A stretch of 64,000 nucleotides of DNA from Dakarella massiliensis (GTDB lineage Bacteria > Pseudomonadota > Gammaproteobacteria > Burkholderiales > Burkholderiaceae_F): contig NZ_CVTY01000007.1 of assembly GCF_001182045.1 (NCBI RefSeq), positions 558,001 through 622,000 on the forward strand. The letters run 5' to 3'. Below are positions 44,705 through 54,042 of this stretch, piece after piece (positions within the stretch are counted from its first letter, which is position 1; the number at the start of each line of letters is the position of its first letter). Made by a program: the position numbers and the translations under genes. The notes beneath the pieces were generated by a model, which saw only the letters and a program-made list of their open reading frames with translations, did no database searches and was not told where the DNA came from.

Positions 44705-45970
44705 TCAGACCTCGCTCGGGCCGTTCTCAAGATTAAAGGCGTGATGCAGCACGCGGACCGCGAGTTCCGTGTACTTTTCATCCACCACGAGGCTCACCTT
44801 GATTTCGGAGGTGCTGATCATCATGATGTTGATGCCCTCTTCCGACAGCGCCTTGAACATGCGGGAAGCCACACCGGAGTGGGAGCGCATGCCGATGCCG
44901 ACCACCGAGATCTTGGCGATGTGATCGTTCGTCTCGACGGGGCCGCCGCCGACAACCGGGATCACCTTCTTATTCAGCACTTCAAGCGTGTTTTCAAGGT
45001 CACCGCGCGGCACCGTGAAGGTAAAGTCCGTCTTTCCTTCAACGCTCACATTCTGGACAATCATGTCCACTTCGATATTCGCTTCAGCGATCGGTCCCAG
45101 AATGTTCGACGCGACGCCGGGCATGTCCGGAACGTTATGCAGCGTAACCTTGGCATCGCTGCGGGAAGCGGCAATGCCGGACACGAGAGCTTTTTCCATC
45201 ATTTTGGGATCATCCTCATAGGTAATCAGGGTGCCGGAGACGGCCTCGACTTCGACCGGCAGATCCGGATCTGTGAGGCTAGAAAGGACTCGGCAGGGAA
45301 CCTTGAACTTGCCCGCGAATTCAACGGAGCGGATCTGCAGCACCTTGGAACCGGCGCTCGCGAGTTCAAGCATCTCCTCAAAAGAAATATTGTTCAGACG
45401 CTTTGCTTCCGGCACGATGCGGGGGTCGGTCGTGTAGACGCCGTCCACATCCGTGAAGATCAGGCACTCGTCAGCGTGAAGCGCAGCCGCGATCGCGACA
45501 GCGGACGTGTCCGAACCGCCGCGGCCGAGCGTCGTAATGTTGCCCTCGGGATCCACACCTTGGAAACCTGCCACCACAACCACGCGGCCGCGCTTCAGCT
45601 CCTCACGGATTCTGAAATCATCGATCGTATCGATGCGGGCCTTCATATAGGAGTTATCGGTGTGAACAGCAACCTGCCATCCGGTCAGGCTCACCGCGTC
45701 GACCCCGATATCTTTCAGAGCCATCGCGAGGAGGCCGATGGACACCTGCTCACCGGTTGTCGCGATGACATCAAGCTCGCGGGGATCCGGGCGGGGGGAC
45801 ACTTCCTTAGCTAGGGCCAGAAGGCGGTTGGTCTCGCCGCTCATCGCGGAGACAATGACCACCACCTGGTGGCCTGCCTGGCGCCACTTAGCGACACGGC
45901 GGGCGACATTGCGAATGCGCTCGGGAGAGCCCATCGAAGTGCCGCCGTACTTGTGAACAATCAGAGACAT
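44705..45970 (-). CDS. lysC: Aspartate kinase
   Basis: Phosphorylates aspartate, the entry to lysine, threonine and methionine synthesis. About 421 residues. It opens with SLIVHKYGGTSMGSPERI and has the kinase segment GRGGSDTSAVAIAAAL; two ACT domains (about 265-421) provide amino-acid feedback. This is the monofunctional, feedback-regulated type. ATG 45970 is chosen because the kinase motif starts there; an upstream ATG-free extension to 46030 is not supported. I saw no lysine riboswitch in the 176 bases upstream. asd and thrB encode later steps. Confidence 0.98.
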   Translation of the reverse strand: MSLIVHKYGGTSMGSPERIRNVARRVAKWRQAGHQVVVIVSAMSGETNRLLALAKEVSPRPDPRELDVIATTGEQVSIGLLAMALKDIGVDAVSLTGWQVAVHTDNSYMKARIDTIDDFRIREELKRGRVVVVAGFQGVDPEGNITTLGRGGSDTSAVAIAAALHADECLIFTDVDGVYTTDPRIVPEAKRLNNISFEEMLELASAGSKVLQIRSVEFAGKFKVPCRVLSSLTDPDLPVEVEAVSGTLITYEDDPKMMEKALVSGIAASRSDAKVTLHNVPDMPGVASNILGPIAEANIEVDMIVQNVSVEGKTDFTFTVPRGDLENTLEVLNKKVIPVVGGGPVETNDHIAKISVVGIGMRSHSGVASRMFKALSEEGINIMMISTSEIKVSLVVDEKYTELAVRVLHHAFNLENGPSEV

Positions 45971-46146
45971 GGTTTGTTTCTCAGTGGGACATAAATTAAG
46001 GTCCCGAAAGAGGAAAGCGGGAACATTCACCCGCCTCCGGTTTCGGGAAGCGTATTAAGAAAGATAGCCCAGAGAACCCTCTGCCGGGTATAAAACTTTC
46101 ACTGATCCCCTGAATGCAGTAGGGAAAGTTATTTACTTTTTCAGGA

Positions 46147-47643
46147 TTATATGCCAAAGAGCGGCTTATCCGGCTCCCAGGAGACTACCCAGCGGTCCGG
46201 AGACGTACGTCCGGTGCCGTCCGGATGCTCAAGCTTCCGGACTTCAGGGCCGAGCCCTGCCGCGTAAATCAGATCCTCGCCGCACCAGAGAAGCGGGAGA
46301 TCCCCCCGCTCAAAGGATGGGATACCAGCCGCCTGATAGAGATGCTTCAGATTGCGGCTCGGGCGAAGCCGGTAGAGCTTGATTTTCTCGCCGCCCCGCC
46401 TGGCCCTGACTTCAAGGGGGCCCGTCCGAAGCAATTCCCCGGGGAATCCATCCTCATCCGCTTCCGCGGGTCTGAAGGCGAGAACACCGCCCCAGGGGGC
46501 CAGTTCCACCTCGCGCTCGCCGTTCCAGATAAAAGCAACGGTTTTCGACGTATCGCGGACCGGTTTCGCGTAAGGATGCAGAACAATATCCGCACCCCAG
46601 CGGCGGATATCCCAGGCGCCAAGCCGGATCGTAAGCGCGGTGTCTGAGTGTGTCTGCTTCGCCTGACGGAGCGCCTCGATCAGCGTCGCGCGCGGCGGCG
46701 GCTCAATCCCGTATGAGGAAATCCAGGCTCTGAGGCAGAGCGCCTGACGGGGAACCGAGAGATTGAGAAGAGAGGCGATCTTCAGCGCCCGGGGACGGGT
46801 TTTATCCGTGCAGCGGGCAACATCTTCTGCCGCCACCGAGTGAAGCACGGTGCCCGCCTCCGTCACGAGTTCCACCGAGCGGCTCGCGGCCTTTCTGAAT
46901 CCGGGTCTCGCCTTATCGAGCACCGGCAGCACTTCATGCCGGATCAGGTTCCTGAGAAACGCCGTATCGTCGTTACTCTCATCATCCACCCAAGCGAGCT
47001 CCCGGGCCTTCGCCCAGGCTTCAATCCAGGCTCTCGGAATATCGAGCCAGGGCCGGGCAAGAAGCAATCCGTTTTCGCCGAACTCACGCACAGCGGGCAT
47101 ACCGGAGAGTCCGTCGACCCCGGCCCCCCGCATCCACTGAAGGAAGAAGGTTTCCAGCCTGTCATCCTGGTGATGCGCGGTGAGGATGACATCAAGCTTC
47201 AGCTCACGCGCCGCGGACGCGAGAGCCCGGTAGCGTTCTTCTCTTGCCGCCGCCTCAAGCCCCTTCCCCTTCCGGTCCACGCGGACCTGGTAGGCCGAGA
47301 ACGGAATGCGGCGGGCGTCGCAGAACGCCCGGCAGGTGGATTCCCAGGAGTCGGCATTTTCCGAAATGCCGTGATTCACGTGAAGGGCATAAAGGCCTTC
47401 GATCAGGCTGCCCCAGCGGCGGGACCGTGTCAATCGGTGCGCGGCCTCAAGAAGCGCCATGGAGTCGCGGCCGCCTGAAAAAGCGATTCCGACCTGAAGC
47501 GGCCGCTCAAGAGGCTGAAGGATATCGTCAGAACGGCCCCGGATCGTGGCGCAGACCTGTTTCAGGCTTTCCGCCAGCGCTTCAAGAAGCTTTTCCTCAA
47601 GCGTCCGTACGCCGGGAACCGCGTTCTGTGCTTTTCGCTCCAT
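46147..47643 (-). CDS. tilS: tRNA(Ile)-lysidine synthase
   Basis: Converts C34 of tRNA-Ile(CAU) to lysidine so that it reads AUA. 498 residues. The PP-loop GIAFSGGRDSMALL lies near residue 52, followed by HVNHGIS and TAHHQDDRLETFFLQWMRG. The C-terminal domains typical of the longer Proteobacterial form follow. It lies 34 bases after accA on the same strand, the common accA-tilS pair; GGGAGAGG precedes ATG 47643. Confidence 0.96.
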   Translation of the reverse strand: MERKAQNAVPGVRTLEEKLLEALAESLKQVCATIRGRSDDILQPLERPLQVGIAFSGGRDSMALLEAAHRLTRSRRWGSLIEGLYALHVNHGISENADSWESTCRAFCDARRIPFSAYQVRVDRKGKGLEAAAREERYRALASAARELKLDVILTAHHQDDRLETFFLQWMRGAGVDGLSGMPAVREFGENGLLLARPWLDIPRAWIEAWAKARELAWVDDESNDDTAFLRNLIRHEVLPVLDKARPGFRKAASRSVELVTEAGTVLHSVAAEDVARCTDKTRPRALKIASLLNLSVPRQALCLRAWISSYGIEPPPRATLIEALRQAKQTHSDTALTIRLGAWDIRRWGADIVLHPYAKPVRDTSKTVAFIWNGEREVELAPWGGVLAFRPAEADEDGFPGELLRTGPLEVRARRGGEKIKLYRLRPSRNLKHLYQAAGIPSFERGDLPLLWCGEDLIYAAGLGPEVRKLEHPDGTGRTSPDRWVVSWEPDKPLFGI

Positions 47644-47677
47644 CCTCTCTCCCTCCGCCCCTCACCGGGGGACGTGC

Positions 47678-48877
47678 TTAATTGGCCTCTTTCTTCTCCG
47701 CCGCTTCAGCTGCTGCCGCGCCGGTCGCTTTCGCCGCGCGGGACTTCGCAGGCTTCGTTTCCTTGGTGTCCGCCGCTTCCTTCGCATCAGGAGCCGCCGG
47801 AGCCGCGGTCTTCGCTGCCGCTTCGCGTTCCGCCTTCGCCTCAGCGATCTTCGCGGTCTTCGCGGCATCGCGGGCCGCGATCGCCTCGGCGCGGATCTTC
47901 TCCGCTTCGGCGGCCGTTACCGTCTCGTACTCGCCGTAACGCATGATGCGGTTCAGACGGCGGGCGATCAGCTTCTCAGGCGTAAAGCGGCGCAGATATT
48001 TCATCCGGTCCGTCAGATTCTTGCGGAGCGTCTTCGCCATCAGTTCCGGATCGCGGTGAGCGCCGCCCATCGGCTCCAGCACGATCTCATCGATCAGCTT
48101 CAGTTCCTTCAGGCGGTCAGCGGTCAGCGCGAGAGCGTTCGCGGCTTCAGAGGCGCGGCCCGCGTCCTTCCAGAGAATGGAAGCACAGCCCTCAGGGCTG
48201 ATCACGGAGTACGTCGAATACTGCAGCATCAGAACAGAGTCCGCCACAGCGATCGCGAGCGCGCCGCCGGAACCGCCTTCACCGATGATCGTCGTGATGA
48301 CCGGAACCGAGATATGCGTGAGCTCAACGAGATTCCGGCCGATCGCCTCAGACTGCCCGTGCTTCTCAGCGTCAATGCCGGGGTAAGCGCCCGGGGTATC
48401 AACAAACGTGATGATCGGGAGACCGAACTTCTCGGCAAGCTTCATCAGGCGAAGGGCCTTCCGGTACCCTTCGGGGTTTGCCATGCCGAAGTTGCGGTAC
48501 GTACGGCTCTTGATGTCGCGGCCCTTCTGATGCCCGATCACCATCACGGGGTCGCCGCCGAGACGCGCGAGACCGCCGACAATCGCCGGATCATCGCTGT
48601 AGCGGCGATCACCATGCAGCTCATAGAAATCGGAGAACATCATCCGGATGTAGTCGAGCGTATACGGGCGGTTCGGGTGGCGGGCCACCTGGGAAATCTG
48701 CAACGGGGTCAGTTCCGCGTAGGTCTGCTTCAGAAGCTCGGCAGACTTCTGCTCGAGACGGTCGACCTCTTCACCGATATCCATTGACGGATCCGACTCC
48801 TGCATGGAGCGCAGTTCGTCAATCTTTTCGTCAAGAGCCTCAATGTCCTTTTCAAAGTCAAGGAAAGTTTTTTTCAC
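47678..48877 (-). CDS. accA: Acetyl-CoA carboxylase carboxyltransferase subunit alpha, with long C-terminal tail
   Basis: Alpha half of carboxyltransferase, partner of accD at 3.9 kb. About 399 residues; most family members have about 320. The core (1-~320) has [18 protein letters not shown] and [10 protein letters not shown]. The last ~78 residues are an Ala/Lys/Glu-rich, helix-prone tail. I chose GTG 48877 since the protein then begins [12 protein letters not shown] like its relatives, with GGATG just upstream; a TTG at 48889 would add four residues. The tail is in frame with no stop, so it is part of the gene. Confidence 0.96.
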   Translation of the reverse strand: MKKTFLDFEKDIEALDEKIDELRSMQESDPSMDIGEEVDRLEQKSAELLKQTYAELTPLQISQVARHPNRPYTLDYIRMMFSDFYELHGDRRYSDDPAIVGGLARLGGDPVMVIGHQKGRDIKSRTYRNFGMANPEGYRKALRLMKLAEKFGLPIITFVDTPGAYPGIDAEKHGQSEAIGRNLVELTHISVPVITTIIGEGGSGGALAIAVADSVLMLQYSTYSVISPEGCASILWKDAGRASEAANALALTADRLKELKLIDEIVLEPMGGAHRDPELMAKTLRKNLTDRMKYLRRFTPEKLIARRLNRIMRYGEYETVTAAEAEKIRAEAIAARDAAKTAKIAEAKAEREAAAKTAAPAAPDAKEAADTKETKPAKSRAAKATGAAAAEAAEKKEAN

Positions 48878-48982
48878 GATTTCATCCAATAGATAGCCGG
48901 CGGCCGGAAGCGCTGAGGCTCCCGGGACGCGGGCCTTGTCTTTCCGATATTCCTTGTAGTTTAGCGGCTATGGGCTGAAAAG

Positions 48983-49020
48983 AAAAAAGCGGGACCTCAT
49001 CCGTACGGACGAAGCCCCGC
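48983..49020 (-). terminator. Terminator of cysS
   Basis: On the minus strand GCGGG pairs with CCCGC across a structured interior (TCCG/CGGA) and runs into TTTTTTC, 40 bases past the cysS stop. It separates cysS from accA-tilS. Confidence 0.85.
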
Positions 49021-49059
49021 GTTACCCGGCATCTTACTGAGCCTCAGCCGGGACTCTTT

Positions 49060-50478
49060 TTACGCTCTGCGCCAGACTGTGCCTTCCGCCTTGTCGAGCA
49101 GCGTAATGCCCTTCGCGAGCAGCTCGTCCCGGATCTCATCCGCACGGGCAAAGTTCCTCGCCTTCTTCGCGGCCGCGCGCTCGTCGATGAGGCGGCGGAT
49201 CTCCGCCTCATCAAGCCCTTCGGTCGCTCCCTTCAGGAACACCGCCGGATCCTTCTGCAGGATATTCAGCACAGCGCCGAGCCCCTTCAGCTGCCGCACG
49301 AGAGCCGGATCCCCGGTACGGTTCACTTCGGTCGCGAGACTGAAGAGCTGCGCCACCGCTACCGGCGTATTGAAGTCATCATCCATCGCGTCCGCGAACG
49401 CCGCGGCATTCGGCTCATTCCAGTCAAGCGGCTTCCCGTCACCCTCGCGCCCCTGGAGCGCCTCGTAAAGCCTCGTGAGCCCCTTATGAGCGTCGACGAT
49501 CAGATCCGGATTAAAGGAGATCGGGCTCCGGTACTGCGTCCTGAGAAGGAAGAAGCGAAGCACCTCTGACCCGTTTCCGGCCCCGAACTGCTCATCCGTT
49601 TCCTTCAGTGCGTCGCGGATCGTCCAGAAGTTGTGGAGCGACTTGCTCATCTTCTCCTCGGTGCCATCCGCGGAACGGACGCGGAGCGGACCGGAGTGCA
49701 TCCAGTAGTTCGCGAACTTCTTCCCGTTCGCCGCTTCGCTCTGCGCCACTTCGTTCTCGTGGTGCGGGAAGATGAGGTCAGGGCCGCCGCCATGAATATC
49801 GAAGTTTTCCCCGAGGTAATGGCAGCTCATCGCCGAGCACTCGATATGCCAGCCCGGACGGCCGGCGCCCCAGCGGCTTTCCCACTGCGGCTCGCCCGGC
49901 TTCGCCTTCTTCCAGAGCACAAAGTCGAGAGGATCACGCTTCCCCTCTGCGACATCGATACGCGCGCCGGACTGCAGGTCATCGATACTCTTTCCGGAAA
50001 GCTTCCCGTAGGCCGGGAACTTGCGGACCGCGTAATCCACGTCTCCGTCGCCTCCAACGTAGGCGTAGCCCTTATCAACGAGTTTTCCAATGATGCCGAG
50101 CATCTGCGGAATGAAATCCGTCGCGTGAGGCTCATAGGTCGGAGGAAGGCAGCCGAGGGATTCCATATCTTCCTGCATCGCCTTCGTGTAGAAATCCGTC
50201 AGTTCTTTTGTCGAAATGCCTTTCTCGGCCGCGCGGCGGATGATCTTGTCATCCACATCCGTAACGTTCCGGACAAAGGTGACCTCGTTCCCGCGCTCCA
50301 TCAGCCAGCGGCGGATCACGTCAAACGCCACAAAGGTGCGGCCGTGCCCGATGTGGCAGTAGTCATAGACCGTCACCCCGCAGACATACATCCCCACCTT
50401 TCCCTCTTTGATGGGTTTGAAGGTTTCCTTTTTGCGGCTCATTGTGGAGTAGAGCGTCAGAGGTTTCGTGATAGTCAT
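49060..50478 (-). CDS. cysS: Cysteinyl-tRNA synthetase
   Basis: Charges tRNA-Cys. 472 residues, class I. The HIGH-like motif is CHIGHGRTF near residue 40, KMSKS is intact near residue 278 (EEKMSKSLHN), and the zinc ligands Cys33 (YVCGVTVYD), Cys in IECSAMSCHYLG and following His residues are visible. ATG 50478; a GGAGG lies about 13 bases upstream. Divergent from the TPR gene. Confidence 0.98.
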   Translation of the reverse strand: MTITKPLTLYSTMSRKKETFKPIKEGKVGMYVCGVTVYDYCHIGHGRTFVAFDVIRRWLMERGNEVTFVRNVTDVDDKIIRRAAEKGISTKELTDFYTKAMQEDMESLGCLPPTYEPHATDFIPQMLGIIGKLVDKGYAYVGGDGDVDYAVRKFPAYGKLSGKSIDDLQSGARIDVAEGKRDPLDFVLWKKAKPGEPQWESRWGAGRPGWHIECSAMSCHYLGENFDIHGGGPDLIFPHHENEVAQSEAANGKKFANYWMHSGPLRVRSADGTEEKMSKSLHNFWTIRDALKETDEQFGAGNGSEVLRFFLLRTQYRSPISFNPDLIVDAHKGLTRLYEALQGREGDGKPLDWNEPNAAAFADAMDDDFNTPVAVAQLFSLATEVNRTGDPALVRQLKGLGAVLNILQKDPAVFLKGATEGLDEAEIRRLIDERAAAKKARNFARADEIRDELLAKGITLLDKAEGTVWRRA

Positions 50479-50696
50479 ATGGGCAGTGCCCCTCCAGGAC
50501 AGAATTGGCTCTCGGATCGGAAAGCCTCGGACGCGGACCGCGGGACCTCTCTTCCCGCGATTCCGGTGCTTTCCCTTTCGAGCGGTTAAAATCGTGGGAA
50601 AAGTATAGCCGTTCAGAATCGCCCTCAGCGGACAGCGGTCCCGGTTTTGCCCGGCCGCTTTGCGGCTTTTCTCATTTTTTCTAGGTCTGATACCTC

Positions 50697-51626
50697 ATGC
50701 TGAAGCACACTTTCAGAAGCGCGGCGCTTGCCCTCTTCATTAGCCTCGCGGCCGTTCCGGCTTTTTCACAGACGGTCCTTTACCCGATTCCTGAGCAGCA
50801 GAAGGCTCCGGAAACCGAGCAGGACTACCCGATCTTCGTGAACCGGATGATCGCGGACGGGAACTACACAAAAGCGCTTCAGTACGCGGATGAGGGGCTC
50901 GCCAAAAATAAGCGGAATGTCGCCCTGATGTTTAAGCGCGCGACGATTCTCGAGCACCTGGGGCGGCGGGATGAAGCGATGGCGGCCTATCAGCAGCTGA
51001 TCAACGCTTACCCCGAGATTCCGGAGCCTTATAACAACCTCGCCATCCTGACGGCTGACGGCGGCAAGGGCGATATCGATCACGCGATCGAACTCCTTGA
51101 CCGGGCGATCACCGCGAATCCGAATTTCGCAACGGCGCACGAAAACCTGGGAGACCTATACGCGCTGAAGGCTCTGCAGAATTACCGTCTTGGGATGCCG
51201 GCGAACACCCCTGCTAACCGCGACGCCCGCCGCCGCGTGAGTGAAAAAATCGCGATGCTGCAGATCGCGACCGGGAACGACCCGGATCCGGATCTGCTGA
51301 AGCAGCCGGGCGCGGAAAAGATCCCGGCGCTTCAGGAAAAGCCCGCGGCGAAGGCGGACCCGGTTGAAGCGAAGCGGAGCGCCGCTGCGGCTGCCGTGCT
51401 GAAGAACCGCGCGGCAAAGAAAACCGCTCCGGCCAAAGCGGCGTCCAATACGGTGACCACGACCACAGGCGGCATCACGGAAACGGTTCAGAAACTCCCC
51501 GCTCCCGCGGCTGCCGCCCCGGCACAGGCTTCAGCACCGCAGCCTGGCAGCTACAGCGCGAAGGAAAACGGCACCGGGAGCACCACGAAGAGCACGCTCT
51601 TCAAGCCGCTTCCCGAACTGAACTGA
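50697..51626 (+). CDS. Exported tetratricopeptide-repeat protein
   Basis: 309 residues with a signal peptide (about residues 1-24, cleavage after AFSQT or nearby), three to four TPR-like helices (about 45-165: YTKALQYADEGLAKN, ALMFKRATILEHLGRRDEAMAAYQQLI, AIELLDRAITANPNF), and a low-complexity Ala/Lys/Pro/Thr tail (about 210-309). TPRs mediate protein contacts; location next to cysS and ppiB matches a Burkholderiales gene of unknown role. Start region has only a weak ribosome site. Confidence 0.85.
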   Translation: MLKHTFRSAALALFISLAAVPAFSQTVLYPIPEQQKAPETEQDYPIFVNRMIADGNYTKALQYADEGLAKNKRNVALMFKRATILEHLGRRDEAMAAYQQLINAYPEIPEPYNNLAILTADGGKGDIDHAIELLDRAITANPNFATAHENLGDLYALKALQNYRLGMPANTPANRDARRRVSEKIAMLQIATGNDPDPDLLKQPGAEKIPALQEKPAAKADPVEAKRSAAAAAVLKNRAAKKTAPAKAASNTVTTTTGGITETVQKLPAPAAAAPAQASAPQPGSYSAKENGTGSTTKSTLFKPLPELN

Positions 51627-51629
51627 GAC

Positions 51630-51719
51630 TCAACACTCCAGGCGTGAACCGCTACAATGGGATGCCTCTCAGGCGGGAGTCCAAACCGGTCCTTTTTTCC
51701 GGTTTCTTCCCCCGCTGAG
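51630..51719 (+). promoter_or_regulatory. Candidate promoter and structured leader of ppiB
   Basis: TCAACA (51630-51635), a 17-base spacer and TACAAT (51653-51658) suggest a promoter. The leader then folds: CTCAGGCGGG (51668-51677) pairs with CCCGCTGAG (51711-51719, one bulged G), with an inner AAACCGG/CCGGTTT helix. The U run lies in the inner loop, not after the stem, so a simple terminator is unlikely. Confidence 0.5.
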
Positions 51720-51757
51720 ACACTTAATTACCAGTTACCAGCAAGAGGACTGACAGC

Positions 51758-52240
51758 ATGATTCGTCTTACGACCAACCAGGGCGCGATTGAACTTGAGC
51801 TCGACAGCGAAAAAGCTCCGATCACCGCGAAGAACTTCGAACGCTACGTCACCGAAGGTTTCTACGACGGCACCATCTTCCACCGCGTCATCAAGGGCTT
51901 CATGATCCAGGGCGGCGGCTTCACGGCCGGCATGAGCGAGAAGCAGACTCACGATCCGATCGTGAACGAGGCGAAGAACGGCCTGAAGAACGACAAGTAC
52001 ACGATCGCGATGGCCCGCACGAGTGACCCGGATTCCGCCACCGCCCAGTTCTTCATCAACGTTGCCAATAACGATTTCCTCAACTACAACCCGGGCAATC
52101 CGGGGTATGCTGTTTTCGGCCGTGTGACGAAGGGCACCGAGGTGGTGGACGCCATCGCCAAGGTCCGCACCGGACGCCGCGGCTGGTACGACGATGTGCC
52201 GCTTGAAGACATCGTCATCCTCAAGGCCGAAGCGCTGTAA
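51758..52240 (+). CDS. ppiB: Cytoplasmic cyclophilin-type peptidyl-prolyl isomerase
   Basis: Speeds proline cis-trans isomerisation in folding. 160 residues, no signal peptide, hence the cytoplasmic PpiB type. The active-site segment [15 protein letters not shown] and the [18 protein letters not shown] loop are present. AGAGGA lies 8 bases before ATG 51758. lpxH follows after 66 bases on the same strand. Confidence 0.97.
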   Translation: MIRLTTNQGAIELELDSEKAPITAKNFERYVTEGFYDGTIFHRVIKGFMIQGGGFTAGMSEKQTHDPIVNEAKNGLKNDKYTIAMARTSDPDSATAQFFINVANNDFLNYNPGNPGYAVFGRVTKGTEVVDAIAKVRTGRRGWYDDVPLEDIVILKAEAL

Positions 52241-52306
52241 CAAGGCCTCCGGGCGCAGCCTGCGCCCGGGGAACGGACCTGCAAAGGAAAAGGAATCGCT
52301 TGAGAA

Positions 52307-53083
52307 ATGGCTGAAATGATTGCGCCGGCTCTTGCCGGCACCAAAGAAATAGCTCCGCTTGAAAATCCGGTTTTCATCTCGGACCTGCATCTCGCCCCGG
52401 AGCACGATAAGACGCTGATGCAGTTCTTCCGCTTCATGAAGACACAGGTGCCTTACTACAGCGAGCTTGTGATTCTCGGCGACCTTTTCGATTTCTGGCT
52501 CGGTGACGACACCATTTCGTCCGCGGAGTCCGTAGTCAAGGCGCTCGCCTACGCCTCCTCCATCGGGAAGCGCGTTCTGATTGCCCAGGGGAACCGTGAC
52601 GTGATGCTCGGCCGCGACTTTGCCGCGGCCTGCGGCGCCACGCTTCTCGCGCCTGAAGTCGCGGTGAAGTGCATTGGGAAAACCATCCTTCTCTCGCACG
52701 GCGATGAGTGGTGCACGAAGGACGAGGAGTATCAGAAGTTCCGCGCGATGACCCGTGACCCGCAGTGGCAGCTCTCCGCACTCAGCCTTCCGGTTGAGAA
52801 GCGTATTGAGCTTGCCCGCCAGGCGCGCGCTCAGTCCGAAACCACGAAGGGCAGCAAATCCGCCGCCATCATGGATGTGGTGGATGTGGATGTCTACAAG
52901 GCCGCCAAAGCGCATAACGCGGATATCGTGATTCACGGTCACACACATAAGCCGGCGAGCCACGAACTCGCGGATATCGAGCGCTGGGTGATTCCCGACT
53001 GGGATCTCGATTCCGGTGAGGGGAAAGATCACTGGGGCTATATCCGCACGGTGAACGGTCAGCGTCTGCAGATCATCATGTAA
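52307..53083 (+). CDS. lpxH: UDP-2,3-diacylglucosamine hydrolase
   Basis: Cleaves UDP-diacylglucosamine to lipid X in lipid A synthesis, at the inner membrane face. 258 residues. All calcineurin-type metal motifs are present: FISDLHLAPEH, LGDLFDFWLGDD, GNRDVMLG, LSHGDEWC and IHGHTHKPA. Position after ppiB is conserved in Betaproteobacteria. The phosphoesterase at 18.1 kb belongs to another branch of the same fold. Confidence 0.96.
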   Translation: MAEMIAPALAGTKEIAPLENPVFISDLHLAPEHDKTLMQFFRFMKTQVPYYSELVILGDLFDFWLGDDTISSAESVVKALAYASSIGKRVLIAQGNRDVMLGRDFAAACGATLLAPEVAVKCIGKTILLSHGDEWCTKDEEYQKFRAMTRDPQWQLSALSLPVEKRIELARQARAQSETTKGSKSAAIMDVVDVDVYKAAKAHNADIVIHGHTHKPASHELADIERWVIPDWDLDSGEGKDHWGYIRTVNGQRLQIIM

Positions 53084-53108
53084 GCCGCACGCAGCCCGCG
53101 CTGATGAA

Positions 53109-53151
53109 GGAGAAGATTCCGAGCCTCACGCCCGGATCTCCTCCTTTTTTT
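53109..53151 (+). terminator. Terminator after lpxH
   Basis: An imperfect stem (GGAGAAGATTCCG with CGGATCTCC) is followed by seven T residues, 25 bases past the lpxH stop. Confidence 0.7.
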
Positions 53152-53209
53152 GTGTCCGCGTTATTCTTAGATTCAGCCGGAATCCGCTCTTACTCCTGAA
53201 GGAGACTCT

Positions 53210-53944
53210 ATGTCTGCGACACCTAACCCCATGACCGATACGCTTCGCGCCCACACCTCAGTCCGGGCCTTTACTGATGAACCGGTGAGCCAGGAAGATC
53301 TCGAAGCGATATATGAATCCGCCCGCGCGGCAAGCTCCACCTGCTTTCTGCAGGTCACCACGGTTATCCGGATCACGGATAAAGAACTGAAGGCGAAGCT
53401 CGCGGAACTCGCCGGCAATCAGAAGCACATCATCGCGGCGCCCGAATTCTGGGTGTTCTGCGCGGATTATCACCGCGATCAGGTCCTCGTGCCGAAGGCG
53501 GATCTCGGCTGGACCGAGCAGCTGATTGTGGGTTGCGTGGATGCCGCGATTCAGGCTCAGAACGCCTTTGCCGCGCTTGAAGCCCTGGGACTCGGCGGGG
53601 TTTACGCGGGCGGCATCCGGAATCATATTGAGGAAGTGGACCGTCTCCTTAAGCTTCCGCAGAATACCTTCCCGGTGGTCGGCCTCGCGTTCGGGCACCC
53701 TGCGCATAAGAATGAACTGAAACCCCGGCTCCCCGCTTCCATCACGCTCTGCGAAAACGCCTATCAGGAACCCGATCCGGCGAAACTGAAAGCCTACGAT
53801 GAGCAGATGAGGAACTATTACCAGCATCGCTCGTCCAACGCGAAAGACACCGCCTGGTCTGATGAGCTCGAAAGAATTCTGCTTCGCGAACGCCGTCCGT
53901 TCGTCCTCGGCTTCCTGCAGAAAAAGGGATTCGCGGAAAAGTAA
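53210..53944 (+). CDS. NfsA-type NADPH nitroreductase
   Basis: Flavin oxidoreductase of the NfsA/FRP branch. 244 residues, no signal peptide. The FMN-binding HTSVRAF near the N-terminus, the ARAASSTCFLQV segment, the glycine-rich GLGGVYAGGIRN loop, and the late Arg-rich tail fit NfsA. Such enzymes reduce nitroaromatics and quinones; NfsA is the main activator of metronidazole-like and nitrofuran drugs in E. coli. AAGGAG lies 5 bases before ATG 53210. Confidence 0.9.
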   Translation: MSATPNPMTDTLRAHTSVRAFTDEPVSQEDLEAIYESARAASSTCFLQVTTVIRITDKELKAKLAELAGNQKHIIAAPEFWVFCADYHRDQVLVPKADLGWTEQLIVGCVDAAIQAQNAFAALEALGLGGVYAGGIRNHIEEVDRLLKLPQNTFPVVGLAFGHPAHKNELKPRLPASITLCENAYQEPDPAKLKAYDEQMRNYYQHRSSNAKDTAWSDELERILLRERRPFVLGFLQKKGFAEK

Positions 53945-53965
53945 GAGAATCCTCTTGCAAAAGTA

Positions 53966-54013
53966 AACCGGCATTTTCAAGGGGGCCTCCCCGAAAAATG
54001 CCGGTTCTTTTTT
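53966..54013 (+). terminator. Terminator between nitroreductase and cysE
   Basis: AACCGGCATTTT pairs with AAAATGCCGGTT around a 17-base interior and runs into CTTTTTT on the plus strand. It lies between convergent genes and may act on both. Confidence 0.9.
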
Positions 54014-54042
54014 GCGAGGCGGCTCAGGCAGCCTGACGGACT

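Noticed and set aside
44466..44744. A 92-codon plus-strand frame between the ABC and lysC genes
   Set aside because: It runs antisense through the tRNA-Ser gene and is a chance frame.
45971..46146. Lysine riboswitch upstream of lysC
   Set aside because: The gap is too short for a full L-box and lacks its conserved segments.
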